A stretch of DNA of 64,000 nucleotides, from NCBI GenBank assembly GCA_013397865.1, contig VZTI01001284.1:937030-1001029 (forward strand). The letters run 5' to 3'. The notes beneath the pieces are model-generated. The model saw only the letters and a program-made list of their open reading frames with translations, did not search any database and was not told the DNA's origin. How positions within the stretch are numbered: the stretch's first letter is position 1; the number at the start of each line of letters is the position of its first letter. A program made the position numbers and the translations under genes. The stretch is from Struthidea cinerea. Lineage: Eukaryota > Chordata > Aves > Passeriformes > Corcoracidae. Shown one piece after another: positions 1 to 13,614 of the stretch.

Positions 1-3000
1 GTAAAGCAAGCAGGAATTGAGGTTCATCTGCAGCTGGCCTCTCCTGAGGCTCTGTCCTGCTTCAAACAAAACTTTATGGTGGCTTGGTTAGATACACACC
101 TCCCGTGTCTCCTTTCTGTTCCTGTATCACATGTGTGGGTGAACGTGAGAGTCACAGGGAGCAATGTGAGACCAAAATGGGATGGGAGAGTAGCTGCCTT
201 TCTCAGCTGCTTGTTACACAGCTCCGCTGGATGCCTGTGGTGTAAGGTTATCACAGAGGTTTGAATTCTTCTCATGATATATACAGATTTTTGGTGCTTG
301 TTTATCAAAAAGAACGTTATTTATTCAACAATGGATGTTGTACAAAATATTTACTTTCTCTCCCAAAACACGCAGAGCTGGGTGCATTGTTCCCTTCTTG
401 GTGGCACCACAGCAGCTCCCCTCAGTCAAAAACTCCAGAATAAAAACAAACAGGTCAGCTCACATTCGATAGGAATTAGGAAGAACATTTAAACCAGAGT
501 TGAGGTTTCTTGCATTCAGCACACCCTTCACTACTATGGCCCTTGTGCTATGGAATAAAATACGAACACAGGGTTGGAAAAGCAAGCTTCTGCCTTACCT
601 TGGTTAGGATGTCCTTATTTGCCTGAATATATTTAATGATTTGGAGCCAAAGCAAAATTTTATTTTGAATTTATAGTGAATAATGTGTACATTTTCTCTT
701 ACTTATGTAAAGTCTCATGAAAGGTGCCAGCATGGCAGCTAGAGACCGAAGTCTGTGTAGGTGCAGGGCAGGCAACAGAAGTGCATCCAGGGCAGCAGTG
801 GTTTGCCTGTCAGCCTCCAGCTGGACCTGCACGATTACTTCTAGAAACTGCACAAGGAGCTACACTCAATATCCAGTCTCAATATTTGGCCTCCATGAGG
901 GAAAAAAAGAAAAAAGCAAAGAAAATGATGTAAGTAGGCCTCTAAAAAAAGGTCTAGAACTGGAAAAGGGAATTTCCAGTGTACATATCTGCAGATCTAG
1001 CTAATAAGCCCCTTAGGAAATTATTTAAGAAATATAAGTTAATAGTAGTTATTTTGGAAAAATCACAGAAAATAATAGAGAACTAATAGTAATACGTAAC
1101 AGCAGCTACTCTGGTAGCAGTGAGCATTTATTTCTTAAATGTTATTTCTGTTCCTGGGAAGAAAAGAAAACAGGCAATAAACACAGAAAAATATCTCAAG
1201 GATAGTGGAATTTATGGAGAAAGCAACATGGTTTTATAAATACAGAGCAGCACGTGTGAAGTTTGAGCATGAGATACATCTGTTCTTCATGCAGGCGATG
1301 CCTGAGAGCCCTCAATCCTCCTTCTTCTCCACACCAGGCTGGTGGCAGGTATCTTCAGGAATCCCAGTGGTCTGAAGGGTAGAACCTTCCTGTAAAAAAG
1401 CAATCGCTTTCTTTAGCGTGTAGTCGTTTTTAATACTTGGCAGAGCACTAATTCTGAAAAATGCTAAACCGTGTTCACAAGCATTTGAGATTGCTTCTTG
1501 GTCTGGGGCCAGAAAGTTACCAATGGCCCCTTTTGTGGGACTGTGCAGAGACATTGCGTCTGGAGGAGACAAACAGACTTTGCCCTTTGTTGTTGCTCAG
1601 CCTGAAGCTGAAAGAGCACCAGTAAGGTCTGGACATGTTGTGGAAAATTTACCAAAACTGTTAAAAATGGTTGGAGGGAGTCTGAAGAACATACAAGGAA
1701 TCCAAACAGGTTAATCAGAGAGCTAGAAAGGAAGAGCACTATTTAAAAAACATAAGTAGGATGTAATACACCAGGAAAATATGGGAAAATTTCACATGAT
1801 GGGAAGAGAACATAACCAGTAATAATGGAATAATAACATTTTAGTAGACACTGGTTTATAAGCGTAACATCCCCTCCTCCATAGATAGGGCATGTTAAAC
1901 TGAGAGGAGGTTCTGATTTTCCTCTGTTACTTGTTTACTCCAGGACAGTTATCATCCTCCCTAAATTTTATTTAAAGTTCACAGCAGTCTATGCAGCTAC
2001 TGCAGTTTTAGGTTAAGCATATTTTATCCATAATTGCTATATTTGGTTCTCAAGTTATTATTGTAGTTCCTTGGGGTACATTTAAATCCACCTTATTGTA
2101 ATAGATTATGGAATATAGTGGCTAATGTGTCTAATGTAAAATAAATGACTATAATGATTTATGATCCAGCACTTCAGTTTTATTGAACATAAGGATCATT
2201 GTACTAAAATGGATGGTGTATTGCTGGTTTAGCATAAAATACTGAATAACATATTCAAGGGAATGAATGGATTGGCCAGTTCATAATATTCTGCCCCTTC
2301 AGCTGAGAGGTCTTTAATAAGCAAGAGTGTCATTACACTTGAAAATGTATGTGTAGGTAATCCATTATCCAGAACAATGACAGTGATCCGATGAAGCTCT
2401 TATTAAAGAAGGGCCCTCCTTGCAGGGAAATACAGAGCACTTCCCTGCCTGCGGGAAGCTGTGTCGTGTGTCCTTCTGGTTTTGTTAAAGTGGTTAAAGC
2501 AGTCTTTAGTGTTGTTGAATTTAAAATTTTCAGGTTTGGGGTGGGGGTTATAAGGTGCTTTTAAAGGTGGAAAGCAGTGACAATAGGCTCTGGTTTGCGG
2601 GAGCTCATGCTGAGGTTTACGTTTGCTGGTTGTACCTATAAGTTACATTTTTCAGCTTCCTATTTTTATCTTACTTGAAGGCCAATACAAATTACACCTT
2701 TGCAGGCACCTTACTTCTGTTTATGTTGAGCTTTGGCAGTATTGTCTCCTACTAAATGTCAAGAAGATTGATGAATGTCACAAAGGGCGATACCACTGGG
2801 AGTATTGCTGGGACAGCTTGCTTCGGTGCCACCAGCAATGCTTGCTTGCTTTTGGACAATCACAGCCAGCAATGTCCCGACTTAAACCCTTGACTTCCTG
2901 GGGTTTAGCTTCAACCCTTTAACTCTTTGACCTCAAAAAAGAAGAAGTTTTTTATTAGTAAGAGGGAAAATTATTACGAGTCGCAACACAGACAGAATAC

Positions 3001-5582
3001 TTGAAATTTTATCTGTCTATTAAAGCATGTCTTTAAAAATAAGGAAACAAAGCTAAAATTATAAAAAAAATACAGAGAACAGAGATGGTGTTTTAAAATA
3101 CATATTCAAAGGTAACTGTTAGAGGAATGTAAATGATTGTGTACCTCATTTTCACATTTTCCTACAATCAGAATAGGATATCAGGTTGTAAAAGACCAGC
3201 TTCCAGGAGTGTGCTTATAATAATTTGTAGTAAAAATCACATTTTGTTACGTAATGGAGAGAGGAAAAAATAATATGTTTTGGCAATGTTATCCTGGAAT
3301 AACTCCACATCCATTTTCTTAATAGTGCTTGGATAAAGCTGAAAGACACAAACTATTAAAAAAGCATATTTGCATTCATTATACCCATTGTAAAAATGAA
3401 TGAAGAACTCCTCTTGATATAATTACAGCTTAAATTGTTAAAATAAACATGATCAAAGTACAGTAGTTTTGTTACAGCACTTGCAGACAAGTCATCTCCC
3501 CATTTAAACAAGACCTCACCAGCATTTTGATTGGGAAGGAGTTTGTTGCTATTTTGTCATCTATTACTAGCTTTTCCTGTCAGCGAGCACATCCTGTGGC
3601 AGACATGCAGGGAGAGTTTTAAAACAATTCAAAATTATTTTGGCAAAAACTGAAGCACCTACAGTTGCAAAAACACATCTTCAAAATTTTTATGTATCCA
3701 AAATGTTCAGGCTGGCTTTGACATGTAATTGGATCTTGTTTTATAGTTGAGTCATTTCAAGTTTTTAATTTCTTATGTCTTAATGTTTTAAGTAGATCAG
3801 TCATATAGCACACTCAGAAAATCCTAAACTAGCTGCAGCTGTGCTTCTAATGGAGGCACAAATTGCAGCGATAGCTGTGGTGGGCTGATCTCGTGCTTTG
3901 GTGCAGGATGATTCCAAGGACCTGGCTTCTTCTAGTCTTAGTTTTTCTATATATTCATAGTTTTGGTGGTAACAAAGTTAGTGATACTACTTTGCTGAAG
4001 CCTGCTGTCAAAGTTTCCTTGCTGCCCTAAACTTCCAGATGGTAAGGTGTATGTTTTGAACAAGAAAAGTAGTTGGAAAGCATATTGGCTCTTTGTTGAC
4101 TCCAAGCTCAAGTTTCTTCTTTGTATCATTGCAGTATGATAGCGTGTGAGCCTCTATTTTAGTGGCCTAGGTAGGCTTGAGCAGAGCTAGAAAGAGCTCC
4201 TAAGATTAAGCATGTTGCAGCAGCATCCCGCTGCCTGCTCGTGCGTGGCTGTGTTGCAGCTCACATCCCTGGTGGGGTGATAAAGCAGCCTCTTGCTGGC
4301 CTCGTGGCCTGCTACAGCTGCTGTCACCACATGGGGACATCCGCAACATGGTGACTAAGGACGCATGAACTGATGCAGGATGATGCCCAGAGCTGCTGCC
4401 ATGCTGGCTGTGCCCCTACTCGTTCCTGGGGTGAGGCTTGTGAACATGAGTGAGGTGGCACTGCTGTAATGTGGCTGACTGAGGGAGAGTAGGGCCCCAG
4501 CTCACCCCATTTCCCCCTGCGTTTGAGCACAGGCCCATCCCACAGTGAGAGTGCAGATGGGTTTTATCACCTATCCCTTCATGCAACACCCCTGCCCATC
4601 GCCAGGACCCATCGTGGAGAAGAATAACACAGTCTCTGAAGCTGAATTATGACTCTCCCTGTTTCTGAAAGCCCTTTGAGTCTTCCCTCTGCCGTGGACA
4701 TCTGGTTTTCACATCACAGTTACTTCAGCCCATAAGCTTCCACAAGAATTTTAAATAAAATATCACTACTAACCAGATCCGTGGGGGAAAGCAGTGGCTT
4801 TGCTCACAAATGGGCACATTGTTGAGACTGGAGAAAAAGGGGGTTCTTTCATTCACACTGGGTTACATCACTGAGCGCCAGCCAAATGGCGGAAAATAGC
4901 GAGAGCTGTTATAGGAACAAGTTTATGTGCTGCAAATGCAGGAAACATCATTGCTAATGGTGCACATCTGATGTGTATTCAGGCCTTGGCTGTAGCACTG
5001 CCGGAGTAGGAGATGGGCCAAGTGATGGCCTGCAAGCTGTGGGCATCACATTGCAGGAAGGTGGTGGTGGCCCTCAGGCATGGCAGGCAGGTCTTGTGGG
5101 TTAAAAAGTCTTTCCTGCACCTCTGCGAAGGTATATGTGGATGTCTGGATTTATCTCACCCAGTTTTAGGCATCTCTAAAACTTATCCACTAACTCATTA
5201 CCGTAAACCCCCTTGACAGGCAGTGAACAAGCACGTCCAGAGTGACTGTCTAGACAGGATGATACTGAGGTATGCTTATAAATACCTACTTAATGTAGAA
5301 AGAGCCTTGATTGACTAACTGAGAACTAGACATCTAACTTCTAGATGCTGAAATTAGGCCAGATACCGCCTCTTCTTTTAGCTTTCCTTGTGCTTCTTTG
5401 TGTGTATCTTACAAGTCTCGGTATGTGCAGAATAAATTAAAAGGTCTGTAACTGCCTCTGCACATATTTATGATTTTAAAATAGTAACAAGGTCCTGCCG
5501 TAGGAAAATTTAGTTAAATCTCTGCTTAGTGAAGATCAGTGACAGCCTAAGCACATATGTCTCCAGATACATATATATGCAT

Positions 5583-5600
5583 ATCTATCTATCTATCTAT
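5583..5600 (+). repeat. (ATCT)n microsatellite
   Basis: About four and a half ATCT units follow an ATATAT-rich stretch. Simple sequence, possibly length-variable. Confidence 0.85.
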
Positions 5601-8600
5601 AAAAAACCCCGTGTCTTTATATTTTCCTAAGAAAATTTTCCTGTTAGCATGATTTGCTGAATGCATTCTAAATTTATTCTTCTGAATGAGTATAATGAAA
5701 AAAAATAAATATAAAGAAATAAAATAGACATTTTCTGATGCAAGAGAAACTTTAGCGCCCCAAGGTTTGTCAAAAGATGAGGAACATCCTCCTGTATCTG
5801 AACATGGATACAGTACTTAGATGTAGGATTTCTCATAACAGAAAGACTTTTATCAGAGTAAAAAAATGAAAATAAATTTAGTGACTTATTGTTTGCATTA
5901 AACATGAGATCATTTCTGTGTTTACATCCAGACTTTCTGAAATTGAGTAAGATTTACCCACGGATTTCCATGGTGTTGTAGAGAAACTTTTTGTTACAAA
6001 ACATGCATTTGACTGTGTCTGCTGATATTGAATATTCCTGCCAAGTGCTCAGTTTTTCTTCACATACTTGCTGGGTTTATGTGTGTATGTGCAAAGATAT
6101 GTGCAAGTTATGCACTCTTTGTTATTTAAAATCATGTGTGTATCTATCTGTGTGTGCACAGCATATAGAAACATGAGGATTATTGTCTTATTTCCAGGTT
6201 GGTTTTGTTCCTCTCAACATGTAGAAACCATCTCTTTTTGCGACATGAAATATTGCCACTGAGTGGGGACTGCACTGGCCATGTGCTGCCAAGAACTACT
6301 TTCCCTCTCTAATTTGTCTGGAAAGGGGTCACACCTCTTCTGGTACCTTGTCCTGGTAGCGCTCCTGCTCCAGCACCTGTCGGTCGCAGAGGGACAGAGT
6401 GGCAGGGAGCGTTGTTGGCCTGAGCTCAGCTTGCCCACCCTGCTTTCTGCTATCAGTAGAGGCACTTGCTGGTACTGTAATTGTTTAAATGACAAGTTCA
6501 CAATATCCATAGGATTTTTTAAAGTTACAGCAATTTCCCAGATTCTCCCACTCAGCATTTGCTGCACTTTTTGCCTTTGCATCTGCGGAGGTTTCTTTTC
6601 AGACCAGTGCATTTCCCACCGTGCTCAGACCAGGCAAGTAAAACCTGCATAGTGCAGCGTGCATGGTTAAAAATACCTCGCAGGTTCAGAGGGCAGAGGA
6701 GAGCTTCATGTCTCCATAGTGCTTTTCTCTTCTATGTGGCCTTATTTGAGGCTGGTGGGACGTTCAGCTTGGTTTACAAATAGAAAGCCCAGCCGGATCT
6801 TTTCCAGGCTGTGGAGCCCAGTGTGTAGATGGAGTTAAACAGTTTCGCATTCCTGAAGAGAAAAAGAATGTTTTCACAGTGGAATTTGCTCTGTGTGAAT
6901 TACAGGAGTTTATTTTTTCAGGATGAACTCCTTGGACAGTTTTTTTTTGTTTGCTTGTTTTTTAAAGAGGAGATGATATGCTATGAAAATACCTACTGTA
7001 GTAACTAACGGCGTTATTAAGGCTTGATTGGGAAAATTCAGGTTAAAAAGTCCATGTGCTATTGAGGAGGGACAGGAAGAAACATGTTGCAGTATTTTCT
7101 CCACATTTCTGTGTGCAGGGTAAGCTATGGTAAGCTCACACAGTTGTGCCGTGTGTTGGTTGCTGCCAGATATTCCCCGTTGGTATTTCCTGGAGAGCAG
7201 AGAGCGATGATGCTGCTAGGGGCACATCTCTGACCAAACATGCCTGTTACTGAGGCTCTGCCAGTGAAGAGATTCTGTGTCACTGAGGTTCCTGACATGC
7301 TTTTTCCAAGCAGGGTTTATTTTGAGTTTAGAAATAGGACAAAAAGCACTGTGTGAAGCTAAATATTAATTTTGTTGCTTTTCTGGCAAGAAGGCCAAGG
7401 AAACAGAGGGAGTTGTACTATTCCATCATGCAACATTAGCTGCATGTCACGTGACTATGTGTGGAGGGAATTTTTATTATCTTTTAATTTGAGCTATAAG
7501 GGTAGGATTGAGTTTTGCCCTCAGACAAGTTCTCCGGGCTCCCTGTGGGTCTCAGCGGGAGGTTTGTGTGCTCATCCATGGGCAGAAATCACTTACAGCT
7601 TTGGAGTTTCCACGCACAGACATGCTCCTGTGAGGTCCCTCACTCGAGCCATGGGGACTGGCCTTATTTCACAGCACCTTTTGCAGAGGAATTAATCAGC
7701 CTGATCTGTACCGCAGGGTACACAGACAGATACCAAAAAGCAGCTGATAGGAAATAACCTTTTGTCCCAGGTAAAAGGTTCATGTAGTCGCACTGAGGTT
7801 CTGTTTGGGTTAACACATTCTCAGAGATGGTGTTAATCTGATACATGCCGCTGATGTCTTGGGGATGAGTGGTCACTCAGAAAGACCTCAGTTCCCTTGG
7901 TGAAGGAGCTGGAAACTTGTTAGTGGCACCAGCTCCAGTTCAGGTGGCTTGGATCACCTGCAGGAGGACTTTCTCCTTTCAGACATGGTTGCCAGACAGC
8001 TGGGACATGAGAAGAGTAGGACAAGACAAAGAAACAGCAGGAGTATGTGTGAGCCAGGGACTACTCTGAATTTGTGTAAGAAATGGTATGTTGTCCTCTG
8101 CCAGGGATGGTAAAGGTGACAACAGCTCTGGGCCACAGAACCAGTTTTTGAGCTCATCTAAGCAATACAGGCACTTTGTAGATGTTCTGTCTCCTTTTCT
8201 GCTCAGGGAGAAGTATAGGAGAGTTGTCTTGACCTTCTTCTGAAAGAAGAAAAGTCTTTGAAGGAAATAAGCTTAAATAAACTTTAAAAGGAATTCAGGA
8301 AGTCTTTCTTCAGGGATTTGTGTATCACGTGTGGTGTTATCCCATGTATTTCACTGTTGTGCTGCAGCAAAGGACTTCCTATGCTGTCTTTTCAACCAGA
8401 CCAGTATACTGCTTACATTGACAGAAAAAGTAAGTTAAATCTGTATCATCATCTCTTCTACATTAAACCTAATATTTTATTCAAGGCAATGGCAAAAAAA
8501 GTGGAGTTGTAAGCTACCCCCTGTCCTTTTTTAGTTTCTTACATCCAGAATGTGACATGACCTATCCTAGATACACAAAAATAAAATTAATGAATTGCAC

Positions 8601-11600
8601 AGGTTGTGCGAGACAAGCTTTGATGTACAGAGGCAACAGAAAATGAACATTGGATTTTGCTGTATTAGAAATTAAAACATAGTCCTAATCAGAAACCTTA
8701 ATCAAAAAGCTTATGGTGAATATTAGCTTCTATTCCAGAGTAGCAAATGCTTTACATTTCATCATAGAATCAAATGATCCATAGAAGCTATTTTTTTATA
8801 TGCTGGATTTTCACTGGGTTAGGTTATTTTATATGCATAACTTGATAACAGCTTGTTTCGTAAATCCACTGTCTAGAAGTAGTGATATTTTTTTTAAGCA
8901 AAACCAAGAAGTGGGCTCAGCACTTCCCACACGTTAAAACTGGAACAATTGAAATTTTATGCAGTAGAGGACTGGAAGTGTGTTGTGCAACAGGAGAACG
9001 AGTGTCAGCTCAAAGCAGACATGGAGAGGGGAGACTGAAAGAGCCCTGTGTGTTTAGTCTAGCAGAGTGCAGGCTGAGCAGTGACATGGTGTACACTGAG
9101 TACCCCAGAGGGGAAGGCTGCTGCAGGGGAAGGTGATTAGTTACACCTGGAGGACAGTGTTTGCACAAGAGTATTCTGGGAATGCGCAGGTCTCCAGTTT
9201 GTAGAGGAAAGGAGGCTTTGCTGACCAGCAGAGGAGGGAGGTTCCAGACCAGCCTCCCGAAATCAGCTGCAGGGACATATAGTGATGTCCCTTATGTTTT
9301 GTGAGTGGACTTCAATAAAACAGTTTTCTGGCAAAGATTCTGGTTGGAGTCTATAATCTGGCATGTCCTCTATCTTCCTGCAAATCCATGAGTCCTTTGA
9401 AGGTTCACTTGATTATGGCACATACAATCATGTAAGTTTTTTTCACTTAAGACTTAAAGTTCACTGAAAGAAGCAAAGTCATTGATATGTGCTATTTTTG
9501 AGGAATATGCTAGTCTTTCTTCCACAAATAGGAGGAGGAGGAGGCACAGATGGCAGGGGGAGGTGCCTTCTGCTCATTGCCACTAACAAGGCAGCGTAGG
9601 TGAGGGCATCTGTGTGTTATATATCCACGTTTATGTGCCAGTGATGGACATTTCCTGTTGCTACCACATTTCTTCTGAGAGACTGTGCCCCTTCATAGCT
9701 TGGGATTGGTTTGTTCTTTGGTTGGTTACACACAACACAGAAACACTCATAAGGCTGGTAAGACTGAAGGATTCTCCTAACCATTTGTGTGGCACAGGTG
9801 CCATTCATGAAGGTGTGACTGGTCCACCACAGCATGCCCCTGTTTCCCAGGGTCATGTATATACATCCAGGCATACTCATTAGTATCCTTCTCTTCATGT
9901 TTCCATGTGGCTTTTCTGAACTGAACTGAATGGCCTGAATTATGGTACTCATTACCTAAAGGTTAATGTTAGTACTGTGACAGTGGAAGTATTTTGTTTT
10001 TTCCCTTCTGTACCACAGACTGTTTAGGGACAGAGAAAAAAACCACTCAGGCCTTACTAAATCACTCATGGACCGTGTGTTAGCATGTCTCACCCCTGTG
10101 TATTTGTGTTTCCAGGGCTGTAGGTAGAAGAAAGCACCATAAAGTACTGTCCAAATGGTCTGGCTCAAACTGCAAATGTGGGGATGCATGGAAGAGTAAA
10201 GATGCATTTTGACAGATGTGGTAGCACTAGAGGTTTTCAGTTTTTAGGGATAAAAATCTCACTTTAAAAATTAAAAGGTATGCTCAGTAATTCTGGCTAG
10301 GGAACCAGGCCACTTGTACAAATAGAAATATGGTCTTTTTTTTACTACAAGAAGCCATCCAAGGATCCTTTTGTGATGCAACGTGGTGTACTGTTCAGGC
10401 TATGCAGTGAATCCTGGTTTTGGTGCATGTTTCTGTCAGCAGAAAGTGCTGCAGATCATTTGGCTTTGTCACCATGGGCTAAAAAGTGTCTCTGTTCCCT
10501 TGACTGAACAAATAACACTGAGTTTTTAGAGTCAACCAAAGCTACATCATACAGACGTAAGATGGACATCTAGAGATGGGCTACAAAGAGCACAGGCAGA
10601 AAGAAAGGAGGTGTGCAATTCTGCAGAATGGAAAGGATACAACATGCCAGGTACCATTGCACTTGCAGTGCAGTGGGGGCTGCATTTACTGCATATGGGA
10701 AGAGAATACGGGAATTAGGGAACATTGTGATGGACTGATTTCAATTGCATATGCCATGAATACTGGATAAAAAAATCAGACTTTGGCATTTCCACCCAAA
10801 TGTTTCATGAGTTCCAGGTATTTGCATCATTTCCTAAAAAGCAGGGGAAATAAATAGCTTCTCAAATGCACAATAATGCTGAGGTAATCTGAATGACAAA
10901 AATAATAAGCAAAGATATGTAGGGGTAAAATGCTAACTGTATTTGTTCTCAGTCATATCTGCAGAGAGTGTATGGCAATTTTCAAAGCAGGCAGACAGCT
11001 ACCAACATTTTTCTTCAAAAGGGCAGAATTTGACTTTTACCCTTTACAAGAGCATTGAGTCGCCTGTCTGAGGAATCTTCATTTTCCCTGCAATCAGAAG
11101 GGGCACTGTGTGGACTAATGTTGATGTCATTTCGCAGCTGAAGCTGGTTCTGTCTAAAATATCAGGGCCCAGACAACTTTATAGCAGCAGATCAAATGAA
11201 AATACCTAGTTCTGTTTATAACTTCTCAACTGTATTCACACTTTGGATGCCAGTTTTTACAAATAATTTCTAGATACTGCAAGAAAAACATTCTCTGTAA
11301 AGGTCAAACACTGGACGAAGCCTGTTTGGCATCATATGCGTGATTCCATACGTTCACATGTACGGTGACCCAAATTTAACCTTGGCCAAAGATAGTAAAG
11401 CACTGTCAGAGTCAGTACTTGCACAAGGATTGCCTTTGACATGGTATTTCCTAGATCATTGCAACCTACAGGAGCTGCTAATTATCTGTGGATAACCAGA
11501 AAGGTAATACCTGTAATTTCCTTATCACCCCAGGCTGTCTACTCACAGTTGCAGTGTGTTAGTATGGGATGCCAGTATTGTGCAATGTGGGTAAAATCTA

Positions 11601-11730
11601 CAGTGACAAATGACTTATGAGCCATTTTCAAGGTGACATTTTGATCAGGGAGCTTGTGCCAAGTGTTTCCTATTAAGCATTTCATTTCACTGCATGGTTA
11701 ATCAGCAAAAGATTCCTCCAAAAATCCATT

Positions 11731-11758
11731 ATGTCATATGTCATATGTAATATGTCAG
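11731..11758 (+). repeat. Tandem 7-mer (ATGTCAT)4, imperfect
   Basis: Four adjacent 7-base units read ATGTCAT, ATGTCAT, ATGTAAT, ATGTCAG. A small local tandem expansion in non-coding DNA. Confidence 0.8.
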
Positions 11759-13490
11759 GACCATTTCTCCTTGCTCAAAGTGAAGGAGGGACCACAAATG
11801 CTTGAAAAATAGCAAATCTTATTTCTGCATAAAAGTTAAAAAAAAGGCAAAATAAACATGTAGCTTTGCTTCTGACCTTGTTTAAAAGCTATCTAGATGA
11901 GAAACCAAAAATGTAAAGGTTTACACAGCTTGATATGTTATTCATTATGCAAATACTTTCAAAAGCAATGCTAGCCTGTGTAGTATTATGATATTTGATA
12001 AAATCAGTATTAACTATGTGTGTCTTTTGAAGCTGTAATAAGTCTGGGTCATTTTATATGACTGCAAAGGCCTCTTGGAATATAGATCAAATCCCCAGCA
12101 TGTTTTCCTTTCTTAGCAAACCCTTTTCTACGTCTAGAAGGCTCAAGTACTAAGACGACCCACAAGCTTGTATCAGAATTGGTCTTTCTTTTTCCCTCCT
12201 GTAAATGAGAAATGAATTTTATGTATGCTTACCAACAATATGCTTCTCTTTTAAGTCAGGGTCAGCATAGATTCAGTTTTAATGTTTAAATGTGCTTGAA
12301 ACTTGTTCTTGACTAGTTGATTCTGACAGGGCTACACATGTATCTTGTTTACTTAAGGCAGGAGGTAGTCTGAAACTCGGTTTCCTCTTACTGACCATCG
12401 CAGTAAGATGTCTAAATGGTATCCAACTTGCCAGCTTTTAGCTTAGGCTGAACTCCTTTGAAATCTTCAAGGACTGTACAATCTGTAGATTCATTTACAG
12501 TCCTCGCTTCTGGTTTGAATGCCAATAACTGTGAAGTAACAAACAGGTGGGCAGACTGGCAAAGCACCCTTGCAAAATGGGCACACAAAATACTCTGTTT
12601 TTAAGCCTCACCCATCCTGCTGTGTGGTAACTGCCCCAAAAGGGCAGAAAGAGTGTATGTCTCTTCTGCTTCAGGAAATCCCAGTTAGATACTTAGCAGT
12701 TTTTTGGGACTGTCAATTAGGGGTACCAAAATGGGAATAATTTCTTAATGTCTTTCTGTGCCCAAAGGAAAGAAATGGGCACTTGACTCCTGAAACAATC
12801 TTACCACAAAATAAGTCTTCCTCTAAAGGCTCTGGTGAGGCTCAGGCATATATAAGGAAAACAGCCTGATAATTTCCATGTGTCAGTCACAAAGACCTGC
12901 AAAAAGACTGTTGCACACTCTCCTGGCTTAAACACTTCCAGTGACTATTGGCATTGGTGCTGGTCTTGAGAGAAGAGACCTGGACAGAACCAGGTGCTTC
13001 CCAATAGTAGTCCAACCTCACTGCTGAAAGTGCATGATGCTTTAAACCTATTGCTGGAAGTTGTTTGCTGTAATTTATGTTCTTCAAATATCACCTTTTC
13101 CCTGTTGTCTCCTGACAGCCATTGCCTCTGAGATCTGTTAATGGTGCAACTGAGAAACCCCTTGAACTTCCACAGAGTTTAATTTTCAGTGCCAAGCTTT
13201 GTCAGCTTGACTGAGCAACACAGGAGCCACCCACATTGGATGCCACTGTGGTCCTGCTTCCAGAGGTGAAGACATTCACATGCTGCAGGAAACAAGTGTT
13301 TACCATAAACACTTCCCCTATTCACCCAGTTCTTCACTTGGACAACTGAAAGTGGAAAAATCAAGAAGTATGCAAATCCTTTGTACAAAGGGTATGATGC
13401 TAAAGATTTCTTTTGATTCTCTTTGACCTAAGAATTATTTTCAGCATGAGAACCACCAGTAAATGATTTGTAACAGTTTTACAATTCTCA

Positions 13491-13614
13491 TTCAAGACTA
13501 GGCTTGATGGGGCTCTGGTCTAGTGGAAGGTTCCCTGCCCATGACAGGAGGGTTGAAACTAGACGATCTTTACAGTCCCTTCCAACACAAACCATTCTGT
13601 GAGTCTATGATTCC
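13491..13614 (+). mobile_element. CR1 LINE fragment, 3' end
   Basis: The segment contains the hallmarks of the CR1 3' untranslated end as I remember it: GGTCTAGTGGAAGG, CCCTGCCCATG, a GGTTG(G)AACTAGA-type block, CCCTTCCAAC and then a tail of degenerate 8-base units (ATTCTGTG, AGTCTATG, ATTCC). CR1 copies are usually 5'-truncated and end in such octamers without poly-A. This one is only about 125 bases, has a short internal deletion after GATGGGGCT, and has no coding part. It supports a bird or reptile origin. Confidence 0.88.

Larger units (their letters stand above)
1..13490. other. Non-coding upstream DNA, segment 1
   Basis: AT-rich sequence with stop codons spread in all frames. Open frames here stay under about 135 codons, several without an ATG, and none resembles a known protein. 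Apart from the ATCT microsatellite near 5590 and the 7-mer repeat near 11740, I see no repeat, RNA gene or promoter that I can support. It may be intergenic or an intron of the long RARB P1 transcripts. Confidence 0.7.

Noticed and set aside
6263..6652. 129-codon frame with hydrophobic stretches resembling membrane segments
   Set aside because: GTG start, and an equally long frame runs on the opposite strand (6214-6612). T-rich DNA gives leucine/phenylalanine-rich text by itself.
8761..8792. ATCATAGAATC text resembling a reverse-oriented CR1 tail
   Set aside because: Only about ten bases match; the body expected beside it (GGTTGGAAGGGACC-like) is missing.
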